DNA from: Heterohyrax brucei
Lineage: Eukaryota > Chordata > Mammalia > Hyracoidea > Procaviidae
Direction of reading: 5' to 3'
Assembly (NCBI GenBank): GCA_028571685.1
Contig: CM053146.1
Location: 112,753,431-112,817,430, forward strand
Length of the DNA stretch: 64,000 nucleotides
Numbering within the stretch: the first letter of the stretch is position 1; the number at the start of each line of letters is the position of its first letter. Of this stretch, positions 38,015 through 50,005 are shown one piece after another. The position numbers and the translations under genes were made by a program. Under the pieces are notes generated by a model, which was not told the origin of the DNA, did no database searches, and was given only the letters and a program-made list of their open reading frames with translations.

Positions 38015-38158
38015 CTTTGCTTTTCCTTTAGGGACATAATAGATACCAGATGCTCTCAAGAGGAAGTAACGCTTTTTCCAGGACTTCTTGCCATCATCTT
38101 TCAACCAAAGGACTCCTTCAATTTCTGGCACAGCTACAGAACTTCCACCAAAACATTC
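38015..38158 (-). CDS. RAPH1: RAPH1 exon (PH domain, N-terminal part)
   Basis: The exon has 48 codons in phase 0-0 starting [20 protein letters not shown]. It continues through the first PH strands with [20 protein letters not shown], the basic KxWKKRYF motif typical of phosphoinositide-binding PH domains, and ends YVPKGKAK. The acceptor is ATTTTAG (AG at 38159-38160) and the donor is AAAG|GTGTGT. The frame is intact. Upstream it joins to NKEVLLE at 40339. Confidence 0.96.
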
Positions 38159-40338
38159 CTAAAATAAAATCATTTGGAGAAACTTATGACTCTCAAATCT
38201 CAGAACAAAGCTGCGTGTACCTCTGTGAATGGCATGACACTGTCATTAAACCAAGACAAATTCTGTACTGAAACCATGCTGCTAAATTAACCTCAGTTAC
38301 TATGCAATTACCAATAAACCTCTTAGAAGATTTATTAAGCAGAAATATCTGTCATAAAATGGAATGAGTTTTCACCTACATACTTAATGCTGTTTTGAAG
38401 AAAAACAAACCTGAATTGTCAACTGAGTTATCTACAGCAATACTTAAACACATTTGTAAACAATTATACCTAAATTAACAGAAGTGTCAGAACTAATTAA
38501 CCATTACACTTAATTGTTGTGTAAATTAATAAGACATTTAGATTAGCTGTCAAGCTAAACATTTTAAAAAAGCAACACGCTAAATGGATGATTAAACTTG
38601 AACAATTTAAAAATTATCAATTTAAGTGATGCAAAGAACATTTAGTTTTAGAATATTTAATACTGATGCTGAAAGGAATATAAAACAAACTCACAATTTT
38701 TAAATTTTGCTGTCCATGTTTAGATCAAAATGTAAGAAAATCACCTGTTTGGTTAAAATTAAAAAATAAAAACTCTATATTAAGTACTAACATGGGACAT
38801 TTTGAAACTACAATTAATTTCTCTTTCTCTGAAGAAAAATTAGTAATTATAACTACAATTACTAACTTGCTGCTACGAAAAGGTAAGTGATGCTCTTAAC
38901 TGTTGTCTTGTTATGTTCTTTCAGGTTTGTAAACATACAACTTTAGTTTTTCGAAATCAGTAAAAAGCAGAAATTCAATTATATGTTTTATTCTTCCTCA
39001 AGAGAACGATATATGTATTTTAAAAACCACCATTATAACTAAAAAAAAAAGTCTAAGGTGTGAAACATTCCATGAACAACTAATTAGATTCACATTTGGT
39101 TTTCCCCTAGTAAGCAGAAAAACACCACAATCGCATCCTTCATTCTCTCAGGAGTTCCCGAAAGCAATCTGCTCCTCTTAAGTCACTAGAACATCACTCA
39201 GCAAAATAAAGTGTCTTCCAAAAAAGGTGTCCTGTCTTTGAACCTGAATAAAGTAAGTTCAAATGATACTGTTCATTGTTTTATTATTTTTAAGTACATC
39301 TGATTGCATTATGTGTAGAAAAGAACTTTTGATAAATGGCCGCTGTGGCATCTTCCAAATGCGGCCCAAAATAATCCATTATCATAGCTTGGTATTCTTC
39401 GCCACTGACAGTCACTCAGTCTCTCCTCATTCATCTTGGAAAAAATAAGGGCCAATGATTACACCAGAACAAAATTCACACCAAACGGTAACTTTCTGGG
39501 GATGAAGTGGACATTCTTGAATCTTCACTGAATTCTCATTGCTCCAAAAGGGACAATCTTACTTGTTAACAAAACCATTCATCCAAAAATGGGCCTCATC
39601 GCTGAATATGATTTTTCAGCCAAAAACAGGGTCAACTTCCAATTGTTTCAGAGCCTAGTAAGCAAATACATGGTGCCATCTATGGTTGTGAGACTCAGTT
39701 CTTGAAGCTTCAAGTCCAGATGCAAAATCTGCCACATTGTGGTTGATGAAAGGCCCGGTTCTTGTGCTCCGTGACAAACTGACTGGGATGGATTCTCGTG
39801 TACACTTTGAAGAATGGTGGTGATGTTTTTATTGGAATGTGCTGTTCGTTGACGCACAAATGTTGTCTCATTGGCAATAGAGCTGGCTGTCTCAAATTTT
39901 TGGATCAAACATGGAATTTTCTCTTGGTAGGATGATTATGCACATCACAAATTTCACATAAAGCAGTGAATGATGAATGGAACACCAATAAACTCTAATA
40001 GTTTCTACACCTTGTGGAATCATGTAACTTTCATGGCTATTTCCCAAGACTAATCAAAAATACATGATAAATACAGCTGCTACAGTGTCAGAAATACAGC
40101 TGTTGTGAGCTGTCAAAAACAGGATATCCTCATTGAAAGACCCTTTATGTTTTTAACAGGCTCTTTGGTGGTTGAACATGTTCACACAGTTGAACTTGCT
40201 CCTCATGCTATCAAATCTACAGGCTTTTCTAGCTGGAACTGTAACTACAAACAGAGCACTGACCTGATATACCTAACTTCAAAAGAGTGGTTAATATTTT
40301 AATTTTTTAATGTGGTGAAAGAGAGGAAAGGTTCCTAC
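38159..40338 (-). other. RAPH1: RAPH1 intron
   Basis: This phase-0 intron is AT-rich. It contains one degenerate Tc1/mariner-type transposon at 39225-40131. The stretch 38159-39224 holds nothing recognised. Confidence 0.85.
39225..40131 (-). mobile_element. Degenerate Tc1/mariner-superfamily DNA transposon
   Basis: Read on the - strand, about 39908-39300 encodes a broken transposase. The DNA-binding part reads IQKFETASSIANE, then NITTILQSVHENPSQSV, and LSSTTMWQILHLDLKLQ. The first part of the DDE catalytic domain follows: QLEVDPVFG, KIIFSDEAHFWMNGFVNK, HPQKVTVWCEF, GVIIGPYFF. This pattern (IIFSDEAHFWLNGxVNKQN, VTVWCGxxxxxxIGPYFF) belongs to IS630-Tc1-mariner transposases that I know best from arthropods. 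The frame has several in-frame stops and shifts, and the region of the last catalytic Asp is not visible. Approximate terminal inverted repeats frame it: GGTGTCCTGTCTTTGA at the left, and GGATATCCTGTTTTTGA as the complement at the right. The total is about 0.9 kb, shorter than an intact 1.2-1.4 kb element. Confidence 0.7.
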
Positions 40339-40404
40339 CTCCAGTAGCACTTCTTTATTTCTGTCTGCCATCTCAGCTGTTTCCTTTCTCCCCAGAAGAT
40401 AATT
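40339..40404 (-). CDS. RAPH1: RAPH1 exon (RA-PH linker)
   Basis: This small 22-codon exon in phase 0-0 reads NYLLGRKETAEMADRNKEVL, then LE. The acceptor is TTTTTTCCAG and the donor is GGAG|GTAGGA. It links the end of the RA domain (ALFKNPQ in the exon upstream) with the PH domain. The residues match mammalian lamellipodin as I recall it, with one conservative Lys-to-Arg change. Confidence 0.95.
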
Positions 40405-41590
40405 CTGGAAAAAAGGAGCGACATTTTAGGATAAACCCACTTTATTATTCTTTTGGCACAGTTGTGTACATGATTTCTTCCAGAAACAGCAACTCTGTGT
40501 CAATTTCTGCCTGTGTACTGTGCGGGAGCACTCATGGGAACAGCCCCCTAGGTGTCAGCATCATCACTAAAAGGCTTGACAAGTCTCCTTAGGTGTCCAC
40601 TCTCATGAACTATTTCATCAACTGCCCTCCCCAAAATCCTGAGGTGACACTGCGTGCAAGAGCTGGTCAATGAAAGCATCATTAAAAAACTATCTGAAAT
40701 GTTTACAAATAATTAAATACAATGATTAAGGCAAATTCCCTAAAGATACGCTGATCCAGATGCAGAAAATTTAGTTTATGGTCCGGCTTTTTAGAAAAAC
40801 GTTCCAAAACCTCTGAGATCATCACACTCTCATTTGCTAGACTCAACTAGAGACATGAATTCAAAGTACGTCTTTATAATATTTTTCAATTACCAAAAGT
40901 ATCTGTCTGTATTTCCAAATACATAACCCTGACTAAGATCCTCACGTGTACGATATGTCACGACTGAGCTGTATGAAGGATTCAACTCCTTGAATTCTGC
41001 TGCTATTTTTTTTCCCATGACTACCTTTTGTTGTGGAGTCCTTGTTTTTCTTTTACCTACTGATTTTTATAAAATGTCTGTGTACTGGGAAGTATTAGCC
41101 CATACATTATTTTAGAATAAACAAGGATGACAAATAAATCAAGGTAACATATAGCAGAATGTGGAAATATTTATAATCACGGTTACTGGGATTTTTTTTT
41201 AATAATTCAAAGAAAAGTAAAACAAAGTGTCAGCTGGCTAAAAGGCTGATGCAGAAAAACTTGAGTCTGGTAAGTTCTTTTCTTTGATGAATGACACACT
41301 CCTCAGCTGCTTACGTGGTTTTCAAACATCTCTATATCACAGACAGCAGGAACCTGGAGGTTTCCTGGAGCTACTGAGACTTCCACTGAGGGATCACTCC
41401 ACCTGGTTCTGGGCTGGTAACCTTCTTGAGGCCTGACACCCAGACTCTAGCAGCAGACTTTCTACCTCAGTAGCAGTGAATGCTCCCCATGGGGTTACCT
41501 GTCTTTTAACTCTATTAAATTAGCAGCAATCGAATCAAGTAAGATAACACTGAAAAATTATGACATCTCTTGTAAATTGTTTAGTCTTAC
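40405..41590 (-). other. RAPH1: RAPH1 intron
   Basis: This phase-0 intron of about 1.2 kb shows no mobile element or extra exon. Confidence 0.85.
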
Positions 41591-41712
41591 CTGTGGGTTT
41601 TTAAAAAGTGCATATTTTTCTATACGCTCCATAAATATAAGTTTGTTTTGGCTATCTCTTGTCCAGTTGAGAAGATTTTCAACCAAGTTTTCATGGTCTT
41701 CAAAGATTCTCT
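41591..41712 (-). CDS. RAPH1: RAPH1 exon (end of RA domain and linker)
   Basis: The exon begins with two bases completing a Glu codon, then RIFEDHENLVENLLNWTRDS, QNKLIFMERIEKYALFKNPQ. The donor is CACAG|GTAAGA. The acceptor is GAGTCAG with exon start 41712, chosen because Gln-Met-Glu-Arg across the junction restores the protein. An AG four bases upstream would shift the frame. The pyrimidine tract is unusually weak (AAATTATATTTTGAGTCAG). It encodes the C-terminal part of the Ras-association module that binds Ras/Rap-type GTPases. Confidence 0.94.
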
Positions 41713-41887
41713 CTGACTCAAAATATAATTTCAGTATTTTGTTAGTGTTTATTAAATTGCATCATTTTACCTCAGATTTTAGGAGGCAGAAAACTAAACC
41801 AAAGGAAAGATTATGATAACCAAAAAAGACACAAAACTCTGTGAAGTGATTCACATCAGAACCTTTGACTCTTAAATTAAGATTATC

Positions 41888-42040
41888 TGATCTTTCCTCA
41901 TTTTTCAGAATGAGGAAATATAACCTTGTGATGCAAGGGACTTATACCAAGGCCTCATCACTGATAAATGGAAGGATCAGGGCTGGAATCTAGGTCTTCT
42001 GACTCACAGGATATCATCTTCAGCCTTGAGCCTTTTCCCA
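41888..42040 (-). repeat. MIR fragment
   Basis: CTCATTTTTCAGAATGAGGA, then GATCAGGGCTGGAATCTAGG and TCTTCTGACTCACAGGA, follows the reverse complement of MIR. Confidence 0.6.
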
Positions 42041-42744
42041 TCCCCAATTTTTTATGGGAGGGAGAGAGAGACAGTTTAGTTGTATTACACATATTTTGAT
42101 ATCAAGTATTTCCATCAGTATTTAGTTCTTGACATTTTAAAAATTTCCAAGATGACTTTTTCTTTGCTCCACAAGTTGTTTAATTTCAAACACAGACGTG
42201 TTTGCTAATTTCCAAATAAGAAATCATTAACAATTACTAGAAAACACTATAGTTAACTATAAAAGGGTAAAAGAAAAATATTACTCAAATGTGTTTTTAT
42301 GGTACTGCCATGGAAATATTCCAAAAATCAGCACCCAAATATTTTCTGTGCATCTCATGTTGTATATAAACTCAAACCCTTAAATTCTCTGAAAAGGTAA
42401 TAGATGAGTGTTATTTAAATGCATTTCTACACATGCTAATGAACTTCTAATATCCAGTGGTTTCCTCTTTGGAGCTGTATATGTGCCTTCTGAGAGAAAA
42501 GGAATGACAGTTCAATTTTTATTTTTCTGGAAAGTGTGATGAGCTACTGAAAGATATTAATAGTAAAAGCAATGCAAAATCATATTTAAAATAAAACAGC
42601 AAGTGGAAGTTGACTGCTTTAATAAAGCTTAATAAATTATTTAAGATTTCTGTAATCACAAAACTAGTATTACCAAAAACACTTTTTTAAAGGACTAAAA
42701 TTCAACAATGATAATAAAAAATGGATAGAATTTTTTAAAATTAG

Positions 42745-42961
42745 AAAACCCCATAACCCCTACCATCAAGGTGTTTCCAACTCACAGCAGCCGCACATGC
42801 TTCCAAGGCTGTAAATCTCTGCAGAAGCAGTTGGCTGCATTTTTCTCCCATGGAGCCACTGAGTTTCTGGTTAGCAATTGAGCACTTTAACCACTGTACC
42901 ACCGGGGCTCCTCAGAAACCACCATGCCAAGCCAAGCAAAGTGCCATCGAGTCAGTAGAAA
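42745..42961 (-). mobile_element. AfroSINE plus an adjoining tail fragment
   Basis: The main copy (42745-42912) ends at the head side with ACTGTACCACCGGGGCTCC on the + strand. A second piece at about 42928-42961 reads GCCAAGCCAAGCAAAGTGCC then ATCGAGTCAGT, another SINE tail in the same orientation. Either two insertions or one rearranged copy would explain it. Confidence 0.75.
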
Positions 42962-43389
42962 ACATCATACCAAACTAAAAGTTATAGGAAACTAAGACTT
43001 AGCACACCTAGCTTATGACATATGCTTTAAATGTTTCCTTTCAAGTCAAATGCTAGTATAAAAGCTTTTTGCACATCGCTATAAATGAGTATCATGGGCT
43101 CTTGTAAATGTGTTCATAAGTGCAATTCTTATTAGGAGGAGAAAAAAGGATTTTCTATCTTTAAAATAGGCTATTTTAGCCCTAAGAAAATCTGAAGTGA
43201 ACTGGAAATGGTCTTACAGACAAAGAATTTCAAAATACTTAAGAAAAAAACAGGTAATGGAAAAAAGCCAAATTATAATAGGTAATGTTATAAATAATAC
43301 AGATATGTCAAAATGCTTTCAACAACATGGAACTGCTGGAATTACATAGGAACTTAAAAGCATAGCAAACAAATGACATGATTACTAAC

Positions 43390-43549
43390 CCATTTGTAAC
43401 TCAGAGATGGTTTCTACTAGTGACCAGTCTGAACTATAACCACAGTGGGACTTGTCCATCAGGCTGTCCAGCACTTGTCTCACCGTCTGCCTCTCATCCA
43501 CCATCATTGTTTTAGAGCTGTCGTCAGACATGTGGACTCTAATCACAAG
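43390..43549 (-). CDS. RAPH1: RAPH1 exon (Ras-association domain)
   Basis: The exon has 53 codons plus one base. It starts LVIRVHMSDDSSKTMMVDER and continues QTVRQVLDSLMDKSHCGYSS, then DWSLVETISELQM. This ubiquitin-fold RA domain binds small GTPases of the Ras/Rap group, and the module RA-PH gives the gene its name. The acceptor is GCTATAG with start at 43549, and the donor is ATGG|GTTAGT, a GT site with a non-standard +3. The frame is intact. Confidence 0.96.
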
Positions 43550-44001
43550 CTATAGCAAGTGAAAGAGAAATTTGAAGAAAACAAACAAAAAAACATTCTA
43601 GGATAGGATTCCTCCCAATACCAAATAACACTCTGATTAATGCCCTTAGTTCACAATAAGTTAAAATGTGACTTCATTAAGCAAGAAAGATAAGCTAAAG
43701 ATTTTATGTGTCTAACATATTATCTAAATAAATGTAAAAAATTATACATTTTTAAATTATAGAAAAAGGTAAGATTACAATCTTAAGACTTTATTTTTTT
43801 TTTTTTTACTGTTTCAGCAGAATTTAGAAATAACCAGGAAGTAAATTTTTTTATAATTCAGTTTATCTAAAAAGAGACTATGGTTGAAAAATAGTAAGAA
43901 GGAATACTCCAATACCTCTCCACATTTTGAGGTACATTATATACATAAACAACTCTGTACAGCTGGTAAAAATCCAAACCTGAAAAAGCCCCACATATCA
44001 C
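43550..44001 (-). other. RAPH1: RAPH1 intron
   Basis: A short phase-0 intron with a T-run (about 43791-43807) and no repeat family recognised. Confidence 0.85.
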
Positions 44002-44079
44002 CTTTTTCACTTGTGCCTCTTTAATTTTCTCTAGGGCAACTCTGATCTTCTCAGCTTTCAGTTTTGCTGCCTGTTCTTC
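44002..44079 (-). CDS. RAPH1: RAPH1 exon (coiled segment before RA domain)
   Basis: The exon has 26 codons in phase 0-0: EEQAAKLKAEKIRVALEKIK, then EAQVKK. It is a highly charged helix that forms the short coiled coil preceding the RA domain in MRL proteins. The acceptor is ATTCACAG and the donor is AAAAAG|GTGATA. By recall of the human protein (1250 residues) it starts at about residue 243. It is the most 5' RAPH1 exon in the window that I can assign with certainty. Confidence 0.95.
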
Positions 44080-46778
44080 CTGTGAATACAAAGCATTCAG
44101 ATGAACTAGTGCTAAGGTAATAGACTATATGAGAATTCTTCTGAACCTTAAATTTCATTAAGATACAACTTCACACACATATATAGAGCACATTTTAAAA
44201 AAAATACTGCTCACAAACTGAGACCAGACACTTTGTAAAAAGAGGGATATTTTTATGGATGCAGATGTGAAAATCTCTTACAATTAGGCTAGATTCCACA
44301 TTCTATGGCAGGGGGAAAAAAAAACACCTGTGACACAATAAAGAATGAATTTGATTCTGATAATCTAAAACAGATGAATTTCAGGTTCTAGGGCCGGGGA
44401 GACAGCAGTGCCTAACAAACACTTATGACTCCACCAATCTGTTAGACGAGCATAATCCTCTAACTCTGAATTTATAACCCTCTCAAGGTATGCACCATCT
44501 TTTGCATACTAATGTTTTGTTCTATTACACCAAAAATGTAACACACAGAAATACCTACAACAAAGTCAGTATTTATCTGCAACCATTTAAATACTCTTAA
44601 TAAAAAAATGTTGGTATGTTTTCATTAGCATACCAATACAAATAGAGGAGATTGTTTCTATAGCTTTAGTTTCATTCTGCTTTGGAAATCCATAACATAA
44701 TCAATATCATGTTAGTTAATAAACTTGAATCTGTTTCCACTATTTACTTGAAAGTGTTTTAAAAATGCTAAATATAATTTTCCAAACAACTTAATTTCTA
44801 GAAAACATATTAAAAATAATGGAAATTATCAAAAACTACAACACACTTAAACCATTTGTCTGTTTTCTTCCTAAAATAACACAGTACTCTTAACATCGGT
44901 ACTTACTTGTAATCTCCAGCAATAGGCCATAATACACTGTAGCATTAATCTCCAATTGAAAAACAAAAACTCATGTAAGCAAACCTGCTTATCAAATATT
45001 ATTTTTTAGGCTCTTGATTACTCTGGAAAATATCTAACAAAAATACAAACTGTTACTCTATATATTTCTGTATTTAGTATAAGACAAAAAAAAATGAAAA
45101 GTCTGATAATATCAGTCAAAATTTAACCTCTCTGGATTGTGATTAAAAAGCACAATCCATGTGTTCTTCAATAAAATGCTAAATCTTCCACAACAAAAAG
45201 CAAAAACTTGATTCATTTAGCTGATTTATTCACTGCTCTGTTCCAAATTTTGTTGGCTTGCTTGTTTATCACCTGCTTTTCTTTCCATTTCACATTCTAG
45301 GCTGTCTCTTTCAGTCCAAGCTTATGTTTACTACTCTGTCGAATAGCAAAGAAAACAGTGGTTAGAGAAGGCAGTGGTCTTGTCTGCCAGAAATCTGATC
45401 CCTTTCAATGAAAGGAGTCAGTGAAATAACATGACAAAGGTTTAGAAATACCATCTGTAAACCCAATTAAGGGGGGAACAAAGCAAAGGAGAAGGGTAAA
45501 ATTAGATGATTAATATACTATTATATATTCCTTTGACTGAAAGAGGAAATCATTCTTTTCTTTGTTACTCCTTTATGCAAATAAATAACAATTCTAAAAT
45601 ATGTGATTTTTTTTAACGTTTAAACAGTCTATCAGAAAACTAAACTGTCCTTAAACCTCTCCGTTTCTGAGTCTCAGAGAGAAAAATCATCATTAAATTA
45701 GTAAACTATCTGTATATGCTTTTGATGGTTAGAGCATTATGCTGCAAAGGAACTTGAAATACTAGAATTTTCCACTGGTTGTTAATGAAATCAGTTAGCT
45801 GGCAACTTTTTTGAAAAAGAAAGATGGAAGCAGTAGTTTTACAAGTGTTTCCTCAATGAGATAAATGATCTTATGCTCCTCATGGTTCATTTATCACATC
45901 TTTACACCAGCATGAATGGCAAGTACAGAGAAGGAAAATTTACCAAAGCATTATTTTCAAGATTCATTTCATGTTCCTCAAAAGTAAATGCAAACCTCAA
46001 ACTTCTATGTAGGGTCAACACTTTGTGTATTTTGAATACAAACATGAGCTTCTAAAAGACCAATTTTTAACGACACAATTAACCTGCAGAAGTTCTAAAA
46101 AATGTTTGGATATGTCCTCAAATCAAAACAAAATTTAAGGAAAAAAAAGTCTAAGAATTTAAATACTGCACTGTGATACTAAATTATAAATTAAAAAACT
46201 GTATTTTCATACTCTAATTTTGCCTGAATATATTATTTGCCAAGTACAATACAACACTACCTATGCTATCTTTTGAAGCAACTGTCATAAAAAGTCATTC
46301 AGTTACTGAATTAGCTTAAACTCACAGACCAGTTTCTGCTGCACAGGCTAAGAGGAGAAAAGCTAACACACTGGAAGAAAGGACTAAACAAACAAGAGAC
46401 ATGTGCAATTAATTAACACACATTAAACCAATTAGATTTCCTAAACAATTTTTATGTAAAGCAGCTAGGTGGAGTTGTTTTAACTAATACAAATTTAGCT
46501 GTTCTTCCATTTGAGCAACGTGCTACTCTTTAATAACTACGGAAACTGCTCTGTGTTAAAACAGTACTATATTCAAATTAAGAGCTATTTGTTTCCTCTC
46601 AGCATAGGCATATTTTTAAAGTATTCCCTGTTCATTACAAAGGTAATGTTTGCTAGAAACACTCTGAAGAAGCCCAAGTGACTGAGATACGTCTAATACT
46701 CAGAGGCTGAATATCATCACTGGAACAAACTTGGAAATGTAAATATTTATACGAAATTGACAATTCATAGTACTTTAT

Positions 46779-46933
46779 GCCGTGGTACAGCAGTTAAGAG
46801 GTTCCCTGCTAACCAAATGATCAAGTTCACCGACTCCTCCTGGAGAACCCAATGGGGGCATTTCTACAGTGTGTGTCCCATTGGGTCTCCGTGAGTCAGA
46901 ATTGACTTAACAGCAATGGATTTGGTTTTTCTT
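46779..46933 (+). mobile_element. AfroSINE, diverged
   Basis: GCCGTGGTACAGCAGTTAAG at the head, GGAGAACCCAATGGGGGCA in the body, and GTGAGTCAGAATTGACTTAA then CAGCAATGGATTTGG at the tail. Confidence 0.8.
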
Positions 46934-47859
46934 CGTTTTAAGGAAATAAACTCTCTTCCTCAGAAAGTTATTTATCTACTTTATTTAAGCCACAGCCATG
47001 TGTATAATCTGTAACAACCCACAAGAAGAAAAAAATGTTTTAAGCTCATAGTGTGTGCAATATAGGGAAGGATTAACCCTTGCTGATGTGTTTAGATTAC
47101 ATACTTAGATGATCTCCAACAATTTCTTTAAAATGTAAATCGATGTTCAATGTCTGCAGCCCAAATTTAGCATAAAGGACAAAACTTTATCACATATTTT
47201 CTCTATTTAAAGCTTGAACGCTCATGGTCTTAAACCTTCTGCCCCTTTCTTTTGATTACTCCTGTTTTCATGTTGTTTGTCCCACAATCATCCTAAACAA
47301 AAGTAAAAGGTCACTCACACACATATAAAAACTTTCCCACCTTGTCTCTTAAAAAGAGCAACAACCCATTTTCTACCTGAAATACTCTTGCGTAGCTATC
47401 AATAACCATCAAATGCCAAGCCTCCTCAAATTTACATAAAGGACAAAAAACTAGGTGAAGATCCTATGATAAAATGAAAGCCAATGCTGTGGTTACAAAG
47501 TGTTAGAACATTCTCTTTGGTGTAAAAACTACAATACTTAGAGAAAAGAGTTACAGGTGCTGAAGAGATGGCTAGCCAATTCCTTCAACTCATTTTTAAA
47601 GTTTTGTGGTTTCAGAATACATCTGCTTGAAATGAAGGAGCTAAATAGTAGTGGTTTCTTCTGAATCTAGTTTATTTCATAGATTACAACTATACAAAGT
47701 TATTTAAATTAAAATGATTAATATAGGGCTACAGGTAGATGAATGTCCATTAAACATACTATTCTGTAAAAGTGCTTAAAACCAAAACAGTGACTAATTT
47801 TACTTCCCCTGAAGTAATTATGAAATTAGACTCTCACTTAAAATTAACATTAACTAAAC

Positions 47860-48060
47860 ACCTAAACCTTTCCACACACTAACAGCTAGGTTTCACATAA
47901 TACCTCATTTAGTTCTCAATAATAATTCAAAGACAATACTATTATTATATCCAACAGATTAACTGAGGCTGAGAAAAACTCTTTGCAAGATTACATAGGT
48001 AGTTACCAAATAACTAACTGCTCTTTCTACCACAGTGTTGACAGTCCCCTTTGTCCTCTA
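47860..48060 (-). repeat. MIR fragment
   Basis: CACATAATACCTCATTTAGT, then TATTATTATATCCAACAGAT, TAACTGAGGCTGAGAAAA and AAGATTACATAGGTAGTTAC match the reverse complement of MIR in order. Confidence 0.65.
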
Positions 48061-48269
48061 GGGTTATTATAATTTACTTTGGATGCTAGTACATAAAAAC
48101 TGCTTGTCAATAATAAAGGTTTTTGGTAACGTAATAGCAAGTTTTATAACTTCTTTGAAGCAAAGAAAACAGCAGCTAACATTAACACAGTTCCTGAAAC
48201 GCTGATGATTACTAGAAGACTCTGCTTTTATGTGACGCGTTTGTTGAAACCATGTGCTAGGCATGGTGT

Positions 48270-48430
48270 AGGGTTACAGTTTCTGCTCTCATGGAGTTTA
48301 TATTTAATGTGTGGAAAAAAGACAATAAATAGATATGTAATACAGTGATAAGTTCTACAGACAGAAAAATAGAAGAGTAAAAAGTGACAAAGACAATGGC
48401 AGTTATATCACACTGGGAGGTCAAAGAAGC
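48270..48430 (+). repeat. Old repeat, probably L2- or MIR-era
   Basis: TTTCTGCTCTCATGGAGTTT, then AAAAAGACAATAAATAGATA and TACAGTGATAAGTTCTACAG follow a block order common in old mammalian repeats. The family is not certain. Confidence 0.4.
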
Positions 48431-49234
48431 CCTACAGAATGTCACCAAAAGTTAAAGGCATCAGGTCAGCAATATGTCCTTTGCTCACTGCTTCCACTTA
48501 CGGTGACGTAGTCCTCTCCTGGCACTGATGCCACTCCTAGAAGAGACTGGTTGGCTACCTGAGCTAGAAATGGATGTGGAATAGTTAACCGTTAACAGTG
48601 GTACAGTGACAACTGGATCAACAACGAAAAGAAATTCCTGGGCTAAACAGAGCACTGCAGTGCTCACTCTATGAGTGTTACTTCGTACTAGTTTAGAAAA
48701 GTACAGGCTCTACTGTTTTCATTAGACATCTGAGGAGAGGGGTCACTGACTAGGGCACCACACTCTTTGAGAATATGGAGCCACACAGCAAAAAAGATGG
48801 CACAGAAGAGGTATACAGTACTCATTTTAGCTTCAAAGCAGCCAGGTGCTCTGGTACAGAGAGCAGGGACACAAGCATTAAGAACTGAGGCTCATCTGAG
48901 AGGCCCCTGTGGTTTAGGCTGCCTGGGAATAACTGCGACCTCCTCCTTGACTCCACCTCGACCCCAATTGATTTTTTAGGTTCTATGGTGTTCTCAATCA
49001 CCTTCCTGGTCAAATTTCTTGTTGCATGTAAGCAGAGTAGTAGACACTAGGTAGCCAGGGCCAGATGTTAGCCATATACACCAATGCCACTAGTTGGCTA
49101 ATGGTAGAAGAGGAGACAGGGCAGGAATGGCTCTGATATTGCTGCTGGTGTCATCTCATGGGCAGAAGGAGATGAGATGTCACTAACTACATTTATCCAA
49201 AACTTGCAGAGAACAGTTCTCCCTGTGGTAAGAA

Positions 49235-49320
49235 TTCTGTTTTGTTCATTGCTGTATTTCCAATGCTGTAAACACCGTCTGGCATGTAGTACTCAGCAAA
49301 TATCTGCTAAATGAATGAAG
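49235..49320 (+). repeat. L2 3' end
   Basis: TTGTTCATTGCTGTATTTCC, then GTCTGGCATGTAGTACTCAG and CTGCTAAATGAATGAA are the typical end of an L2 LINE. Confidence 0.6.
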
Positions 49321-49484
49321 TGATTCTCACCAATAGTTTCCAACTGCATGTGGACAAAGACAGAGGTTTCTTAGCATGGCTCAAATAACCTGCCTTCTGC
49401 CTCCCTCGTCAAATACAGATCAAGACACTGGTACCTTCACGCAACTATCGAGGCTCCAGTTTCTTAAATATACCAAGCTCTTTC

Positions 49485-50005
49485 TTCTCTCAGCTTGTCT
49501 ACATGGAATGCTCCTCATCTGTTTCTAAACTGGCTTCTTTTCATCCTTCAGGCTTTAAAATCCACTGTCCTCAAGTCAGGTCCATTTCACAGCTGCCTTA
49601 GAGGTCAGAGGAGAACTGTTCCACAGGGTCTCCAAGGACTGCCTGGAGGGTTTGCACTGCTGGCTAGCAGACATAGCACTTAACCTGCTATATCACCACG
49701 GTTTCCTCCAGGCTTTAGCTGATAAATTTATGTCACCTACTCAGGAGAGTATTGTTTGATCTCACCATCTAAATTAAAGGTACCCTCAGTCTTCTCACAG
49801 TTATTCTCCACGGCTCTCTCTATCTTGTGTCCTTCATAGCACCTAAAAGATTTTTTTTTGTTCTTTACATGTTTGCTTGTTAATGTTTACTATTGATCTT
49901 CATATATATGTTATGAGATCATCAGAGTGTGGAATATGTCTGTCTTTATACAACACTGCATCCTGGCACCTAGCACAGTACGAGGCTCAATAAATGTTCG
50001 CTGGA
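49485..50005 (+). repeat. L2 3' region, interrupted by a SINE
   Basis: On both sides of the SINE at 49565-49706 the sequence follows L2. Before it: TACATGGAATGCTCCTCATC and TTCATCCTTCAGGCTTTAAA. After it: TTATGTCACCTACTCAGGAG and, at the end, GGCACCTAGCACAGTACGAG then GCTCAATAAATGTTCGCTGG. Confidence 0.65.
49565..49706 (-). mobile_element. AfroSINE inside an L2
   Basis: On the + strand, CTGTCCTCAAGTCAGGTCCA is at the tail, AACTGTTCCACAGGGTCTCC in the body, and CTATATCACCACGGTTTCC at the head. It splits the older L2. Confidence 0.75.

Larger units (their letters stand above)
41713..43389 (-). other. RAPH1: RAPH1 intron
   Basis: This phase-1 intron holds a MIR fragment (41888-42040) and one AfroSINE plus a tail scrap (42745-42961). 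Nothing else is recognised in 42041-42744 or 42962-43389. Confidence 0.85.

Noticed and set aside
42745-42912. Possible tRNA gene because of the A- and B-box-like blocks
   Set aside because: The blocks belong to the tRNA-derived head of AfroSINE. There is no complete cloverleaf, and the same sequence recurs in the other copies.
48498-48534. A 35-base exon-like piece on the - strand with CTAG acceptor and GTAAGT donor
   Set aside because: The donor is good, but the length is not a multiple of three, it would shift RAPH1, and the pyrimidine tract is poor. It is most likely chance.
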